DNA of 64,000 nt, taken from assembly GCA_964446835.1 (NCBI GenBank), contig CAYUQT010000002.1:1-64000 (forward strand). Reading direction: 5' to 3'. Every line of letters begins with the position of its first letter. Within the stretch, counting starts at the first letter, position 1. The position numbers and the translations under genes were made by a program. The notes under the pieces were generated by a model, which was given only the letters and a program-made list of their open reading frames with translations, made no database searches and was not told where the DNA came from. Below, in pieces: positions 16,754 to 24,708 of this stretch. This stretch comes from CAYUQT01 sp964446835. Its GTDB lineage: Bacteria; Planctomycetota; Phycisphaerae; UBA1845; JAFGLZ01.

Positions 16754-19480
16754 TTACTTGGCCGATCCCTTCGGCTTGAATATGGCCGCAAGGTCGGACG
16801 GTTGGGCTCCTTTCGCGGTGACGTACATCGGCCACCGATCGGTTATCTGCCCGGCCTCCCGGATGAGGATGGGGTTGCCCATCACGTCGAAGACTTCCAG
16901 CCGCAGGGCAGGTTGCGTGGAAGAGTCGGGCAGAACCAGTTGGCTTTTGCCATCGCCGCGCCCCCACAAGACGGCGACCGCCGAGGTTCCCTGTTTGAAG
17001 AGGCATGCGGTGAGACCGTTGGGCAGACTCAGGCAGCGATGGGGTGTTGTGCCGTCGAGGAAGTGGGCACTGACGGCACATGCCGCGGCGTGGGGCTTGA
17101 GCTGGCCGTCGTATTCGAACCACGTGTATCGATCGGGGCGAATGCTTCCGGACCCCTCCCAGGGCGACCAATACCAGAACACCTTCTTCGAATCGCCCCC
17201 CAGGACTCCGGCGATTGCGATGGCCCCCGCGACGGCCGCCTGCTCGCCGGTGAGCTTTGGGGCTTGCGGCTGACGCGAGTAGGGATCGTCGACAGCGTCG
17301 ATCAGGAGGGAGTGCCAGGTTCGGGTGTAGCCGCCGATTCCCTCCGTCATCCAGAGGTCCTTCCTGACGCGATCCAGGCCGAGCATTTCTCGCAGGAGCC
17401 GACCGCGGCCGAGGACATCTGTTCCGCGGCCTGTGTAGATGTGCCAGCTCACGATGTCGCAGGCCTGCATCGCTCCGCCGGCAAGGGCCGCCCGGTTGAA
17501 GGCCGGCGCGGCCTCAGAGGTGACCAATCCCAGGACGGTGCAATCGGGATTGCCCTTTTTGGCGGCGGCATACGTAACCTTGGCCAGGGCCGCGTATCGC
17601 GTGCCATCGCCATCCATGCCGAAGCCCGCCCAGCAGGGCTCGTTCCAGATCTCCCAGACGTTGACCTTGCCCCGGTAGTGTCGGGCGACGGTTTCGATGT
17701 ATCGTGCCCACAGATTCAGGTCCGACGGATAGAACCAGCCGGTGGTCGATGTTCTCTTGCTCCGTTCATCAGCGGCCCACGCCGGCGGACGCCCGAAGAC
17801 GCCAAGCACCTCCAATCCTGCTCGATGAGCGGCCTGGATCTTTTCGTCGGCCCAGACCCACTGGCCGGGTTGCGGTTCGGAGCCGTCCCACGACAGGCAG
17901 GTTTCAACGTCGTGGAGCCTAACCCAGCCAGCGCCGAGCCGCTTGGCTACCCCCAGTTGCCAGGGCTCGAGTCGAGCGTGTTGACCGAATTGCGAGTCGG
18001 GATGCCGGCCGGGGAATTTCGGTTCGGGCACGATGGTCAGTGTCGCCTCGTCCTCCGGCGCCTGTCGGGCATCGATCCAGAGCTTCATCCGGAGGCTTCC
18101 CCTGGCCCCGACGGCGTGTGACCGATCCACTGTGGTCAGGCCCGGGCGTGCGGATACGTCGCTGATTCGGGGCCGGTCGACCGGACGATTCCAGAAGTCC
18201 CTGACTTCAGTGCGGAGCTTGACGGGGACTGCCTGGAGACCCCAGTTGGCAATGTGAACGGCGTATCGGACGTCGGTGTCCCACGTACTGATGCCCGTGG
18301 GGTCCGGCAGGGACAGGGCCGCCTCAATGGTGTCTCGGGGGCGGTAGTCGGTGAGTGGTCCTTCTTCGTACTGCACGGCATCGACCCAGACGTTGCCCGA
18401 AGTCGGGCCGGTGGCGGTGATGATTACGGCATAGGCGTCTCTGGGACCCGGTTGGGTCACGCCCGTTGCGCTCAGACGGCGCCATCCGTTCATCGGCGGC
18501 GAAGCGTGGACGGCCACACGATGGGGCGAACCGTGATCGGGGACGTAGCCGTTCTCAAACGAGAGGGAGACAGATGCATTCTGAACGTCTGATCGAACCC
18601 ACGCGGAGAGTGTGTGGGTCTGATGGGGGCGGACGCTCAGGAACTTGCCGGTCAGACGGACGGTCTGGCCTGGGGTGACGCTGAGCCGGAGGCTGGTTCG
18701 CCCGTGTCGGGCAACCGATGGATCGATCGACTTGAGTTGCTCTTCGGGCAGGGGCCCCTGGATGCTCCAACCACGTGCCAAGCCCAATTCGAAACTGCTG
18801 TTCTCGAGCAGATTGCCCTGTCTAGCCGGCTGGGTATCGGTTGGAACGTCGGCTTGCCCCTCGTCAGAGGGTTTCATCATCGCGTCGATGTCGGGTTGAG
18901 ACCATGATGTGACGTCGTACAGCTCGACATCGTCGATTATCAGCCCGTCGCCCGGTCTGCCGACCTCGATGGCGAACCGAAGGTACTTGATGGTCTTTTC
19001 GGGGAGTTGTTCGAGCAAGACGGCCTGCTTGCTCCAACCGTCGCTGTAGGGGTGCGGGGCGGTGGTTCGGAGAGATTTGCAGGCTCCATACCATTGGGGG
19101 GTGAAGACCTGATGCTCCAGGCATGGGGCAACTCCGTCTCGGTGGTCGCCGGCCCTTTTGACCCAACACAGCAGGAGGAGTCTTCTTGGGGCTGTCGAGG
19201 GTTCGAACGTGGGGATCATGATGTTGAGTGCATAGCCGCTGTCGCTGTTCGATCGCGAGACCTTCAGCGCGCGCCGCCCCGTGTGTCCATTGTCCACAAG
19301 TTCGAAGGATCCGGCCGCGGTGGTCCTACTGTCGAAGGGGGCCAGAGAGAATCCTGGCGGTTGTCCCTGGGAATCGAGTGGCGCCTCCATGCCGCCGTTG
19401 GTGAGAAGGTCTGGTGTGGGCGCGGTGAGCGTCCACAGAGCGATGCTTCGGATGGTCATCCACAGGGCGACTGCGTTCAT
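16754..19480 (-). CDS. Secreted clan GH-A (GH39-like) glycosidase with two binding modules
   Basis: This 908-residue protein starts with a short signal peptide (about residues 5-20). Two carbohydrate-binding-like jelly rolls follow: LLTNGGMEAP to 'LIIDDVELYDV', and LLENSSFELG to 'VWVDAVQYEEG'. A linker and a TIM barrel come next. In the barrel, EIWNEP places the predicted acid/base at Glu614, and WMTEGIGGY places the nucleophile at Glu713, the spacing expected for clan A enzymes such as GH39. A final beta-sandwich closes the protein. GGAGG five bases before the ATG fixes the start. It follows the PIG-L gene by 100 bases. The substrate is not predictable beyond a plant- or algal-type polysaccharide. 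Confidence 0.85.
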   Translation of the reverse strand: MNAVALWMTIRSIALWTLTAPTPDLLTNGGMEAPLDSQGQPPGFSLAPFDSRTTAAGSFELVDNGHTGRRALKVSRSNSDSGYALNIMIPTFEPSTAPRRLLLLCWVKRAGDHRDGVAPCLEHQVFTPQWYGACKSLRTTAPHPYSDGWSKQAVLLEQLPEKTIKYLRFAIEVGRPGDGLIIDDVELYDVTSWSQPDIDAMMKPSDEGQADVPTDTQPARQGNLLENSSFELGLARGWSIQGPLPEEQLKSIDPSVARHGRTSLRLSVTPGQTVRLTGKFLSVRPHQTHTLSAWVRSDVQNASVSLSFENGYVPDHGSPHRVAVHASPPMNGWRRLSATGVTQPGPRDAYAVIITATGPTSGNVWVDAVQYEEGPLTDYRPRDTIEAALSLPDPTGISTWDTDVRYAVHIANWGLQAVPVKLRTEVRDFWNRPVDRPRISDVSARPGLTTVDRSHAVGARGSLRMKLWIDARQAPEDEATLTIVPEPKFPGRHPDSQFGQHARLEPWQLGVAKRLGAGWVRLHDVETCLSWDGSEPQPGQWVWADEKIQAAHRAGLEVLGVFGRPPAWAADERSKRTSTTGWFYPSDLNLWARYIETVARHYRGKVNVWEIWNEPCWAGFGMDGDGTRYAALAKVTYAAAKKGNPDCTVLGLVTSEAAPAFNRAALAGGAMQACDIVSWHIYTGRGTDVLGRGRLLREMLGLDRVRKDLWMTEGIGGYTRTWHSLLIDAVDDPYSRQPQAPKLTGEQAAVAGAIAIAGVLGGDSKKVFWYWSPWEGSGSIRPDRYTWFEYDGQLKPHAAACAVSAHFLDGTTPHRCLSLPNGLTACLFKQGTSAVAVLWGRGDGKSQLVLPDSSTQPALRLEVFDVMGNPILIREAGQITDRWPMYVTAKGAQPSDLAAIFKPKGSAK

Positions 19481-19580
19481 CTCGGCCTCCGACGTATCGA
19501 TTGTTCGACCCGATCCGAACCTCTATCCGCCAGGACACGCTCCATACAGAACCACACCAACGCATGACTACCGTCCGTCG

Positions 19581-20375
19581 TTACCGCAACGGCAAAGGGT
19601 AGCGAGCGATCGTCTTCTCGGCGCTGCGGAACGTTACTGGAAGGAGCGGACACCCATCCTTCGCCTCAAGCAGGAAATAGGCCTCTGCCCGCCGACAGCC
19701 GCACTCCTGGCCACGATGCCGATGCATGGCGTCATGGTCTCGCCAGAGCAGGTCCGGACGCTGGCTGGCGTGGCACTCGATCGCCCGCTTCTTGATCTCA
19801 GCGACTGGTTCGATGTCGAGATAGAGTTCGGCCCTGAACCCGAGAGACTGCACACCGGTGTAGACCTCGAAGAAGTAGAGGTTCCACCCACCCTTCGGCT
19901 TGTAATTGAGCCACGCCAGCGAGGATACGACGTTGTGGTTTGGGTGCGTGTCGAAAGGCCAATGGGTCAGTACGATGTCCGGCTTGATCTCATCGAGCCA
20001 TTTCGATACGGCCTTGAGGGTGTCGGGGTCGCACCAGAAGGCCTCTGCCGCGTATGGAAAGAACTTCGGGATGGCCCCAAGGACCTTGCAGGCGGCCTCG
20101 GCCTCTCTTCGACGGACCGTGTCTTCCGGCTGGCCTTTGATCGTGCGTCCGCCCCGATATGTCACGGGATACACGCAAATGACCTCGTGTTTGTCGCGGG
20201 TGAGGATGGCGATCAGCCCCCCGGCACCGGTCTCCGGATCGTCGCAATGGGCCCCCAAGACCACGATCCGAAGTTTTCGAGCTGCATCGCCCGGAATTGC
20301 GGCAGGGGATTCTGTCCAGGAGATCGCGATCACCAGGAGCAATGCCAGATGTCCAGTACGTGTGTGCTTGCCCAT
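19581..20375 (-). CDS. Secreted PIG-L/LmbE-family deacetylase
   Basis: The 264-residue protein belongs to the PIG-L zinc-dependent N-deacetylase family. It shows the metal motif as AHCDDPETGAGG (usual form AHPDDE) and the second motif as HWPFDTHPNHNVV (usual HPDH). The catalytic Asp and metal His residues are kept. Unlike BshB or MshB it begins with a signal peptide (MGKHTRTGHLALLLVIAI), so it should act outside the cytoplasm on acetylated amino sugars or glycans. GGAG lies ten bases before the chosen ATG. It is the first clear gene of the minus-strand run that continues with the GH39-like protein. Confidence 0.85.
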   Translation of the reverse strand: MGKHTRTGHLALLLVIAISWTESPAAIPGDAARKLRIVVLGAHCDDPETGAGGLIAILTRDKHEVICVYPVTYRGGRTIKGQPEDTVRRREAEAACKVLGAIPKFFPYAAEAFWCDPDTLKAVSKWLDEIKPDIVLTHWPFDTHPNHNVVSSLAWLNYKPKGGWNLYFFEVYTGVQSLGFRAELYLDIEPVAEIKKRAIECHASQRPDLLWRDHDAMHRHRGQECGCRRAEAYFLLEAKDGCPLLPVTFRSAEKTIARYPLPLR

Positions 20376-20666
20376 GACAGTGTCACTCCAACCAAGATGC
20401 ATGCAGCCTGGCCTGCTTGATGACAAAGGCGAGCCGGATCATTGGATGAACTCCTCCCCGCTCATTGCAGGAGCCGATCGCCTCCGAGTTCCAACCTCCC
20501 CTCGACCGCTTTGGCGTGTCCACGATAGTCCCGCCGTCCGATGGCGTCCAGGCAAGGCCTGCGGTGGGGCACTCGGTGGCCCACCGATCCGCATACGGCT
20601 GGCGACGGACGGTGGCTTCGGAGGAACCGACACCATCGTGACCGCGTCGTCTTTCGGAGCAACGGA

Positions 20667-21260
20667 GTCGGCGAATGTCCCGTTTTGTCCCGCGTTTTGA
20701 GTGTGTCCAGTGTGTGGGGGCGCGGGTCGCAGCACCGTGGGTTGGGCGTTGGGCTGTTCTGAGTTGCGATGTGACACGTCACCCAATGTCCCACNNNNNN
20801 NNNNNNNNNNNNNNNNNNNNNNNNNNNNNNNNNNNNNNNNNNNNNNNNNNNNNNNNNNNNNNNNNNNNNNNNNNNNNNNNNNNNNNNNNNNNNNGGTTGG
20901 GCGTTGGGCTGTTCTGAGTTGCGATGTGACACGTCACCCAATGTCCCACTTTGTCCCAGCATGTCACACGTTTCTGAACAGACGCGAGCCACGAGACCAG
21001 GCTTTGTGTGGCTTAGAGAATCGCCCATGTCGGCAAATGTCCCGTTTTGTCCCGCATTTTGGGTGTGTCCAGTGTACGGGGGCGCGGGTCGCGGTACTGG
21101 GGGTTGGGCGTTGGGTTGTTCTGAGTTGCGATGTGACACGTCACCCAATGTCCCACATTGTCCCAGTATGTCGCACGTTTCTGAACAGACGCGAACCACG
21201 AGACCAGGCTCTGTGCGGCTTAGAAAATCGCCCATGTCGGCAAATGTCCCGTTTTGTCCC
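20667..21260. repeat. 207-bp tandem repeat array interrupted by an assembly gap
   Basis: Matching blocks recur with a 207-base period. GTTGGGCG occurs at 20741, 20896 and 21103; AATGTCCCG blocks occur at 20674, 21036 and 21243; copies are about 90-95% alike by eye. Each unit holds two AATGTCCC...TTGTCCC doublets and a GTGACACGTCACCC block. Because 207 is 69 codons, frames stay open on both strands. The minus frame could encode a Pro-rich 69-residue repeat (with GQNGTFADMG and GDVSHRNSEQPNAQ) ending at 20439 shortly before the PIG-L gene. No ribosome-binding site supports this, and open frames on both strands suggest a low-stop non-coding repeat instead. It is not a CRISPR: units are long and there are no unique spacers. 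Confidence 0.85.
20795..20894. other. Assembly gap of 100 N
   Basis: Exactly 100 Ns, the usual placeholder for a gap of unknown size, fall inside the tandem repeat. If the 207-base period is kept across the gap, the missing sequence should be 152 bases plus a multiple of 207. Confidence 0.95.
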
Positions 21261-21917
21261 ATTGTATCACACATTCGGGGAGGGTCTGGAGCTGAGGAGG
21301 CAGGGGCAGGGGCGATCGTTGATAGCGTTGGTGTGGGCTGTGCACTGGGTTGCCAGGAATTCCCACCCGGCACATCGCCCCACGCCTCACCTTGTCCGAT
21401 TTCTTCACTTATTTCGTACGAGAGGGTTGGAGAGAGGAGTGCGCAGGCAAGGCATGTGAGCCGGGTGTAACGCCATATGATGGAGTTGGCAGACACATGA
21501 TTATCATACAGTTTAAATACTAGAGGATAATGCATATGGCGACAATGGGAGGCTGTGTGCCTCCCGTATCGTCGTGGATTCGGTGTGGCGCGGCAGCATG
21601 GTGTCTGCATGGGCGGATTCCGTAGGCTGGTCGTTCTCCTCGTCCACCACTATTGGCAAGGGGGGGCAGTGATCTGTATTGTGGCGAGATCAACCAATCG
21701 CATGAACCCGAAAACGCAGAAGAATTCTATTGACAGAATGCTTGGTTGACCCGAAAATAGATGCTGTAGAAGAGGTAAGTATAGCCTATATGACTTCCGG
21801 ATCGCCGGTTCCCCGTGTTGTCATTTCGTGTTCTGATCCAGTCGGCGGTCCAGAGTGCGGTTGTTGAGGGAGCGAGCGTCGGGGGATTCTTCGTCGTAGG
21901 AACGGGAGGTTGAAGCC
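21261..21917. other. Non-coding stretch after the repeat
   Basis: No gene with a start site or known domain was found in these 650 bases. Composition is more AT-rich around 21500-21540 and 21660-21780 than in neighbouring genes. A minus-strand frame here could give a signal-peptide-like N-terminus (TRLTCLACALLSPTLS) leading into the repeat, but it lacks a ribosome-binding site. The right end holds a candidate promoter for the PEP-CTERM gene. Confidence 0.5.
21730..21758 (+). promoter_or_regulatory. Candidate sigma70 promoter for the PEP-CTERM gene
   Basis: A perfect TTGACA is followed after 17 bases by GAAAAT (four of six to consensus). It would give a leader of about 150 bases before the PEP-CTERM gene. 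The weak -10 keeps confidence low. Confidence 0.35.
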
Positions 21918-22589
21918 ATGGGTTCAAAGACACTTCTGTGTTGTGTTGTTGGTCTCCTGTCGAGCGTTGTCTGGGCCACGCCGACCCATTACACGTTTGA
22001 TGCCGTTTCGGGGCAGGTGACGTTGACCATTCCGGGCTATGCTGCCAAGACTTCGGCGGTGGATGGTACGTACGCGATTGCGATCGAGCAGCAAGACGGC
22101 CACTTTGGCACCGGCGACACATTCCTGCCAGAAGAGTCCGGACTGTTCAACACGCAGACGATGTCATGGTATTTCGCGGGACTGACAACGGCGACGATCA
22201 GCCCGGGAAGCCTGCGGTTCCTTGATTTCGCCCCAACGGGCAGCGGACGTATCGCGGACGACCTGGTTGTGGACTCCGACATGTATGCCGAGGTGACCAT
22301 CACGCACACTCTGCTGATGCCGCCCTTCACGGCCAAGCAATGGGCTGGCCAGATCGTTCCGATCACCTATGCCTTCTCCACGTCTGCGGCGAATAGTGGT
22401 ACGATTTCCTCCAGTTTCAACGAGGCCTTCAGATACGTCATGGGAGTCAGCGACCTGGGCCTCACGATCACGATCGATATCGCCTTGAGCGTGCAGGGGA
22501 CTGCGCATGCGGTGCCTGATCCCTCGCTGGGCGGATTGGTCGCACTGGGACTCGGAGGAGCGGGCGCGTGGCTGCGGCGCCGGTCATAG
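21918..22589 (+). CDS. PEP-CTERM-type sorted protein
   Basis: The 223-residue protein has a signal peptide (MGSKTLLCCVVGLLSSVVWA), a Thr/Ser-rich all-beta body and a C-terminal sorting tail. The tail reads VPDPS, then a hydrophobic helix (LGGLVALGLGGAGAW), then LRRRS. This is the PEP-CTERM layout with Asp in place of the usual Glu in VPEPS. Such proteins are cut by an exosortase and attached to the envelope or extracellular matrix; no exosortase gene is in this window. GGGAGG eight bases before the ATG supports the start. The body matches no enzyme family I recognise. Confidence 0.8.
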   Translation: MGSKTLLCCVVGLLSSVVWATPTHYTFDAVSGQVTLTIPGYAAKTSAVDGTYAIAIEQQDGHFGTGDTFLPEESGLFNTQTMSWYFAGLTTATISPGSLRFLDFAPTGSGRIADDLVVDSDMYAEVTITHTLLMPPFTAKQWAGQIVPITYAFSTSAANSGTISSSFNEAFRYVMGVSDLGLTITIDIALSVQGTAHAVPDPSLGGLVALGLGGAGAWLRRRS

Positions 22590-22623
22590 GGCTCCGGCCT
22601 GAAGACGCGTCGTAGTCGTCCGT

Positions 22624-22670
22624 TCGGGCGCCCCTTCCAGATGTGATTGCATGACCGGTCAGGCGCCCGA
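22624..22670 (+). other. Inverted repeat spanning a start codon
   Basis: TCGGGCGCC pairs perfectly with GGCGCCCGA (9 bp) around a 29-base loop. The loop contains the ATG assigned to the GT39-type gene. Together with the terminator hairpin just downstream it suggests RNA-level control or a mis-set start. Confidence 0.45.
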
Positions 22671-24690
22671 TTCTTCGTTGTATTCTGCCAGCGGAACCGA
22701 ATCTGCGCACCTGTCTTCGGACAGGTGCGGTCGTTTTGTCCCCCTTCTACTGATGGTAGTGTTGTGCGTGGGTATGGTGCCCCGCCTTTATGACCTGGAC
22801 GCGACTGCGCCCGTATTCGACGAACCCCTCGACATCCTCACTGCAATGCGTCAGGCGCAGGGGCTGAATCCCTTTGACGTGCCCCTGGTCCTCCGGACGA
22901 CCGATCCGAGCCAGTCGCGACTGCCCTACACACTGGCCGGGCTGAGCATCCGGGCCCTCAGTCGTGTGGACGCGGAGGCGTTCTTCCCCCGCGCTGGCCG
23001 GGTTGAGGCCCCCCCCGACCTTGCCCGGTGTGTCCTTGGGGTGGCCATTGGAGTGGTCTGTCTGCTGCTGGCGTGGTACGCGCCCCCATCCCTGGGGCGA
23101 TGGAGCGGCCTCGTCCCACTGGGCTTTGCCCTGGTGGCGTGGTCGATACTCGGCTGGCCCGTTCTTCCCATGAACCAGATTGTGGCAGCTCGGGTCAGTG
23201 CCGCACTGGTGGGCGGACTCGGCCTCTGGGCGACGTTTGCCCTTGGGCGAGAGTTCTTCGGACCCTGGGGCGGCCTCTACGCCGCGGCCTCGCTGGCCTT
23301 GTCGCCCATGTCAATCGGTTGGAACCGCACGGCCGTCACCACGGGAGATGCCTTCGTCAGCGCGTTCTTCACGTTGTCGGTCTGGCTGCTCTATCGATGT
23401 GTTCGGTCTGGCAGTGGGCGGGCGGTTGCTGCATGTGCCGCGGCATTCGGCCTGGCGTTCGCGGCCAAGATCAGTGCGGTCCTTCTCTGGCCGATTGCCG
23501 TGATCTACGTGTTGGCCTCCTGGTGGGCCCGTCGAAGATCACCCGATCGGGTCGATCCTTCCGGAAAGGCCGCCGACTTCGATCGACGAATCGTGTGGCT
23601 GACCTTGCTGAACGTCGGGCTGCTTGGGATGCTCGCGATCGTGTTCTTCTGGCCAGCCATGGTCGGTGAAGGGTGTGTCGGGGGGCGATTCGCCGTCTGG
23701 ATTGCCGCATTGGTTGTCTATGTCTTGGGCGTCGCGTGGCTGTGTCGGTCCGACTGGCGTCTGCCCGCGAAAAACCCGTCTTGGCTCATCGTGAATCTGT
23801 GCGTGGGCGGCGCGGTAGTGGCCGGCTTTGCCACCCCCTACCACCTTCGAATGGAGGTGATCAGCGGCCTGAGCACATGGTGGCACGAGGCGGGGGCGCG
23901 TGCGGGCTATGCCCCGGACTATACGTCCGACCTCGCCAGCCTCATCAAGCTGACTCTGATCCACACGCCCTTGCCGGTCGGCATGCTGGCCGTCGGTGGA
24001 TTGTTCTGGGGGGGGCGGCGTAGCAACCGCCATTGGTGGGGGCTGCTGGCGCTGGTTTTGGCTGTCTATCTTCTGACGGTGGCGGCACTGCACCACAAGG
24101 CCACCTTCTACGTAATGCCGCTGTTGCCCCTGGTTCATGTCCTCGGAGCGGGTGCGGCGGTGGGCCTCTTCGGCAGGCTTCGGCGAACAGGGCGCGTGCT
24201 GCCTGCGACGTTCGCCGGTGTGCTTGTGGTGTTCCTGATCGGACAGGTTCAGCATGTGGTTCGGATTCACCCCCACTATCTCTTCGACAAGCTGGGCTGG
24301 GATCGGCGGTTGATCTCCAATGCGAGGTTCCATCCCCCCGGCTTCCAGCCGCAGGGCGCTCGTATGGTCGTCGAGTGGCTGGCGGACAACGCGGCGCCCG
24401 GAGCCCGGGTGGCGGTCTTCATGGCAGGCGGCCCATCACTCAATCATCGCATTGTGACACTGAAGATCTTCGTCACCCTTGAGATCCAGCGATCAACCAG
24501 GCTCATGGAGAAGGGGATCACGCTGAACATCGTGACCGACCCCGGTGAGATCGGCTCATACCAGTATGTGTGCCTGCTCGATGACTACGAGAAGTGCCGG
24601 CTTGCCGTGGAGTCGGTGACGTGCGTTCTGGACGCCGTCCTCCAAGGCGAGCGCGTCGGGACCATCTACAGGCGGACGCCACCCCGGTGA
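22651..24690 (+). CDS. GT39-type (PMT_2) membrane glycosyltransferase
   Basis: The 679-residue protein has roughly ten or more transmembrane helices and resembles the dolichyl/polyprenyl-phosphate-sugar transferases of the PMT_2/ArnT group. The first helix (FVPLLLMVVLCVGMVPRLY) is followed by a loop with the acidic pair in VFDEPLD, the usual catalytic site. The C-terminus is a soluble domain. Such enzymes move a sugar from a lipid carrier onto protein or lipid outside the membrane. The start is uncertain: a perfect terminator-like hairpin lies within the first 28 codons, and the next in-frame ATG (34 codons later) would cut into helix one. It is convergent with the next gene. Confidence 0.75.
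   Translation: MTGQAPDSSLYSASGTESAHLSSDRCGRFVPLLLMVVLCVGMVPRLYDLDATAPVFDEPLDILTAMRQAQGLNPFDVPLVLRTTDPSQSRLPYTLAGLSIRALSRVDAEAFFPRAGRVEAPPDLARCVLGVAIGVVCLLLAWYAPPSLGRWSGLVPLGFALVAWSILGWPVLPMNQIVAARVSAALVGGLGLWATFALGREFFGPWGGLYAAASLALSPMSIGWNRTAVTTGDAFVSAFFTLSVWLLYRCVRSGSGRAVAACAAAFGLAFAAKISAVLLWPIAVIYVLASWWARRRSPDRVDPSGKAADFDRRIVWLTLLNVGLLGMLAIVFFWPAMVGEGCVGGRFAVWIAALVVYVLGVAWLCRSDWRLPAKNPSWLIVNLCVGGAVVAGFATPYHLRMEVISGLSTWWHEAGARAGYAPDYTSDLASLIKLTLIHTPLPVGMLAVGGLFWGGRRSNRHWWGLLALVLAVYLLTVAALHHKATFYVMPLLPLVHVLGAGAAVGLFGRLRRTGRVLPATFAGVLVVFLIGQVQHVVRIHPHYLFDKLGWDRRLISNARFHPPGFQPQGARMVVEWLADNAAPGARVAVFMAGGPSLNHRIVTLKIFVTLEIQRSTRLMEKGITLNIVTDPGEIGSYQYVCLLDDYEKCRLAVESVTCVLDAVLQGERVGTIYRRTPPR
22706..22737 (+). 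terminator. Intrinsic terminator with UUCG tetraloop
   Basis: A perfect 10-bp stem (CGCACCTGTC with GACAGGTGCG) is closed by a TTCG tetraloop and followed by GTCGTTTT. It is the best intrinsic terminator in the window and would end the PEP-CTERM transcript 117 bases after its stop codon. It lies inside the predicted first codons of the GT39-type gene. Confidence 0.7.
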
Positions 24691-24708
24691 ACGAGGACAC
24701 TACGGACA

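Noticed and set aside
16733..18121. 462-residue plus-strand frame opposite the GH39-like gene
   Set aside because: Antisense to a protein with catalytic motifs; no signal or domain of its own.
20667..21260. CRISPR array
   Set aside because: Units are 207 bases long and repeat throughout, with no short repeat and unique spacer pattern and no cas genes.
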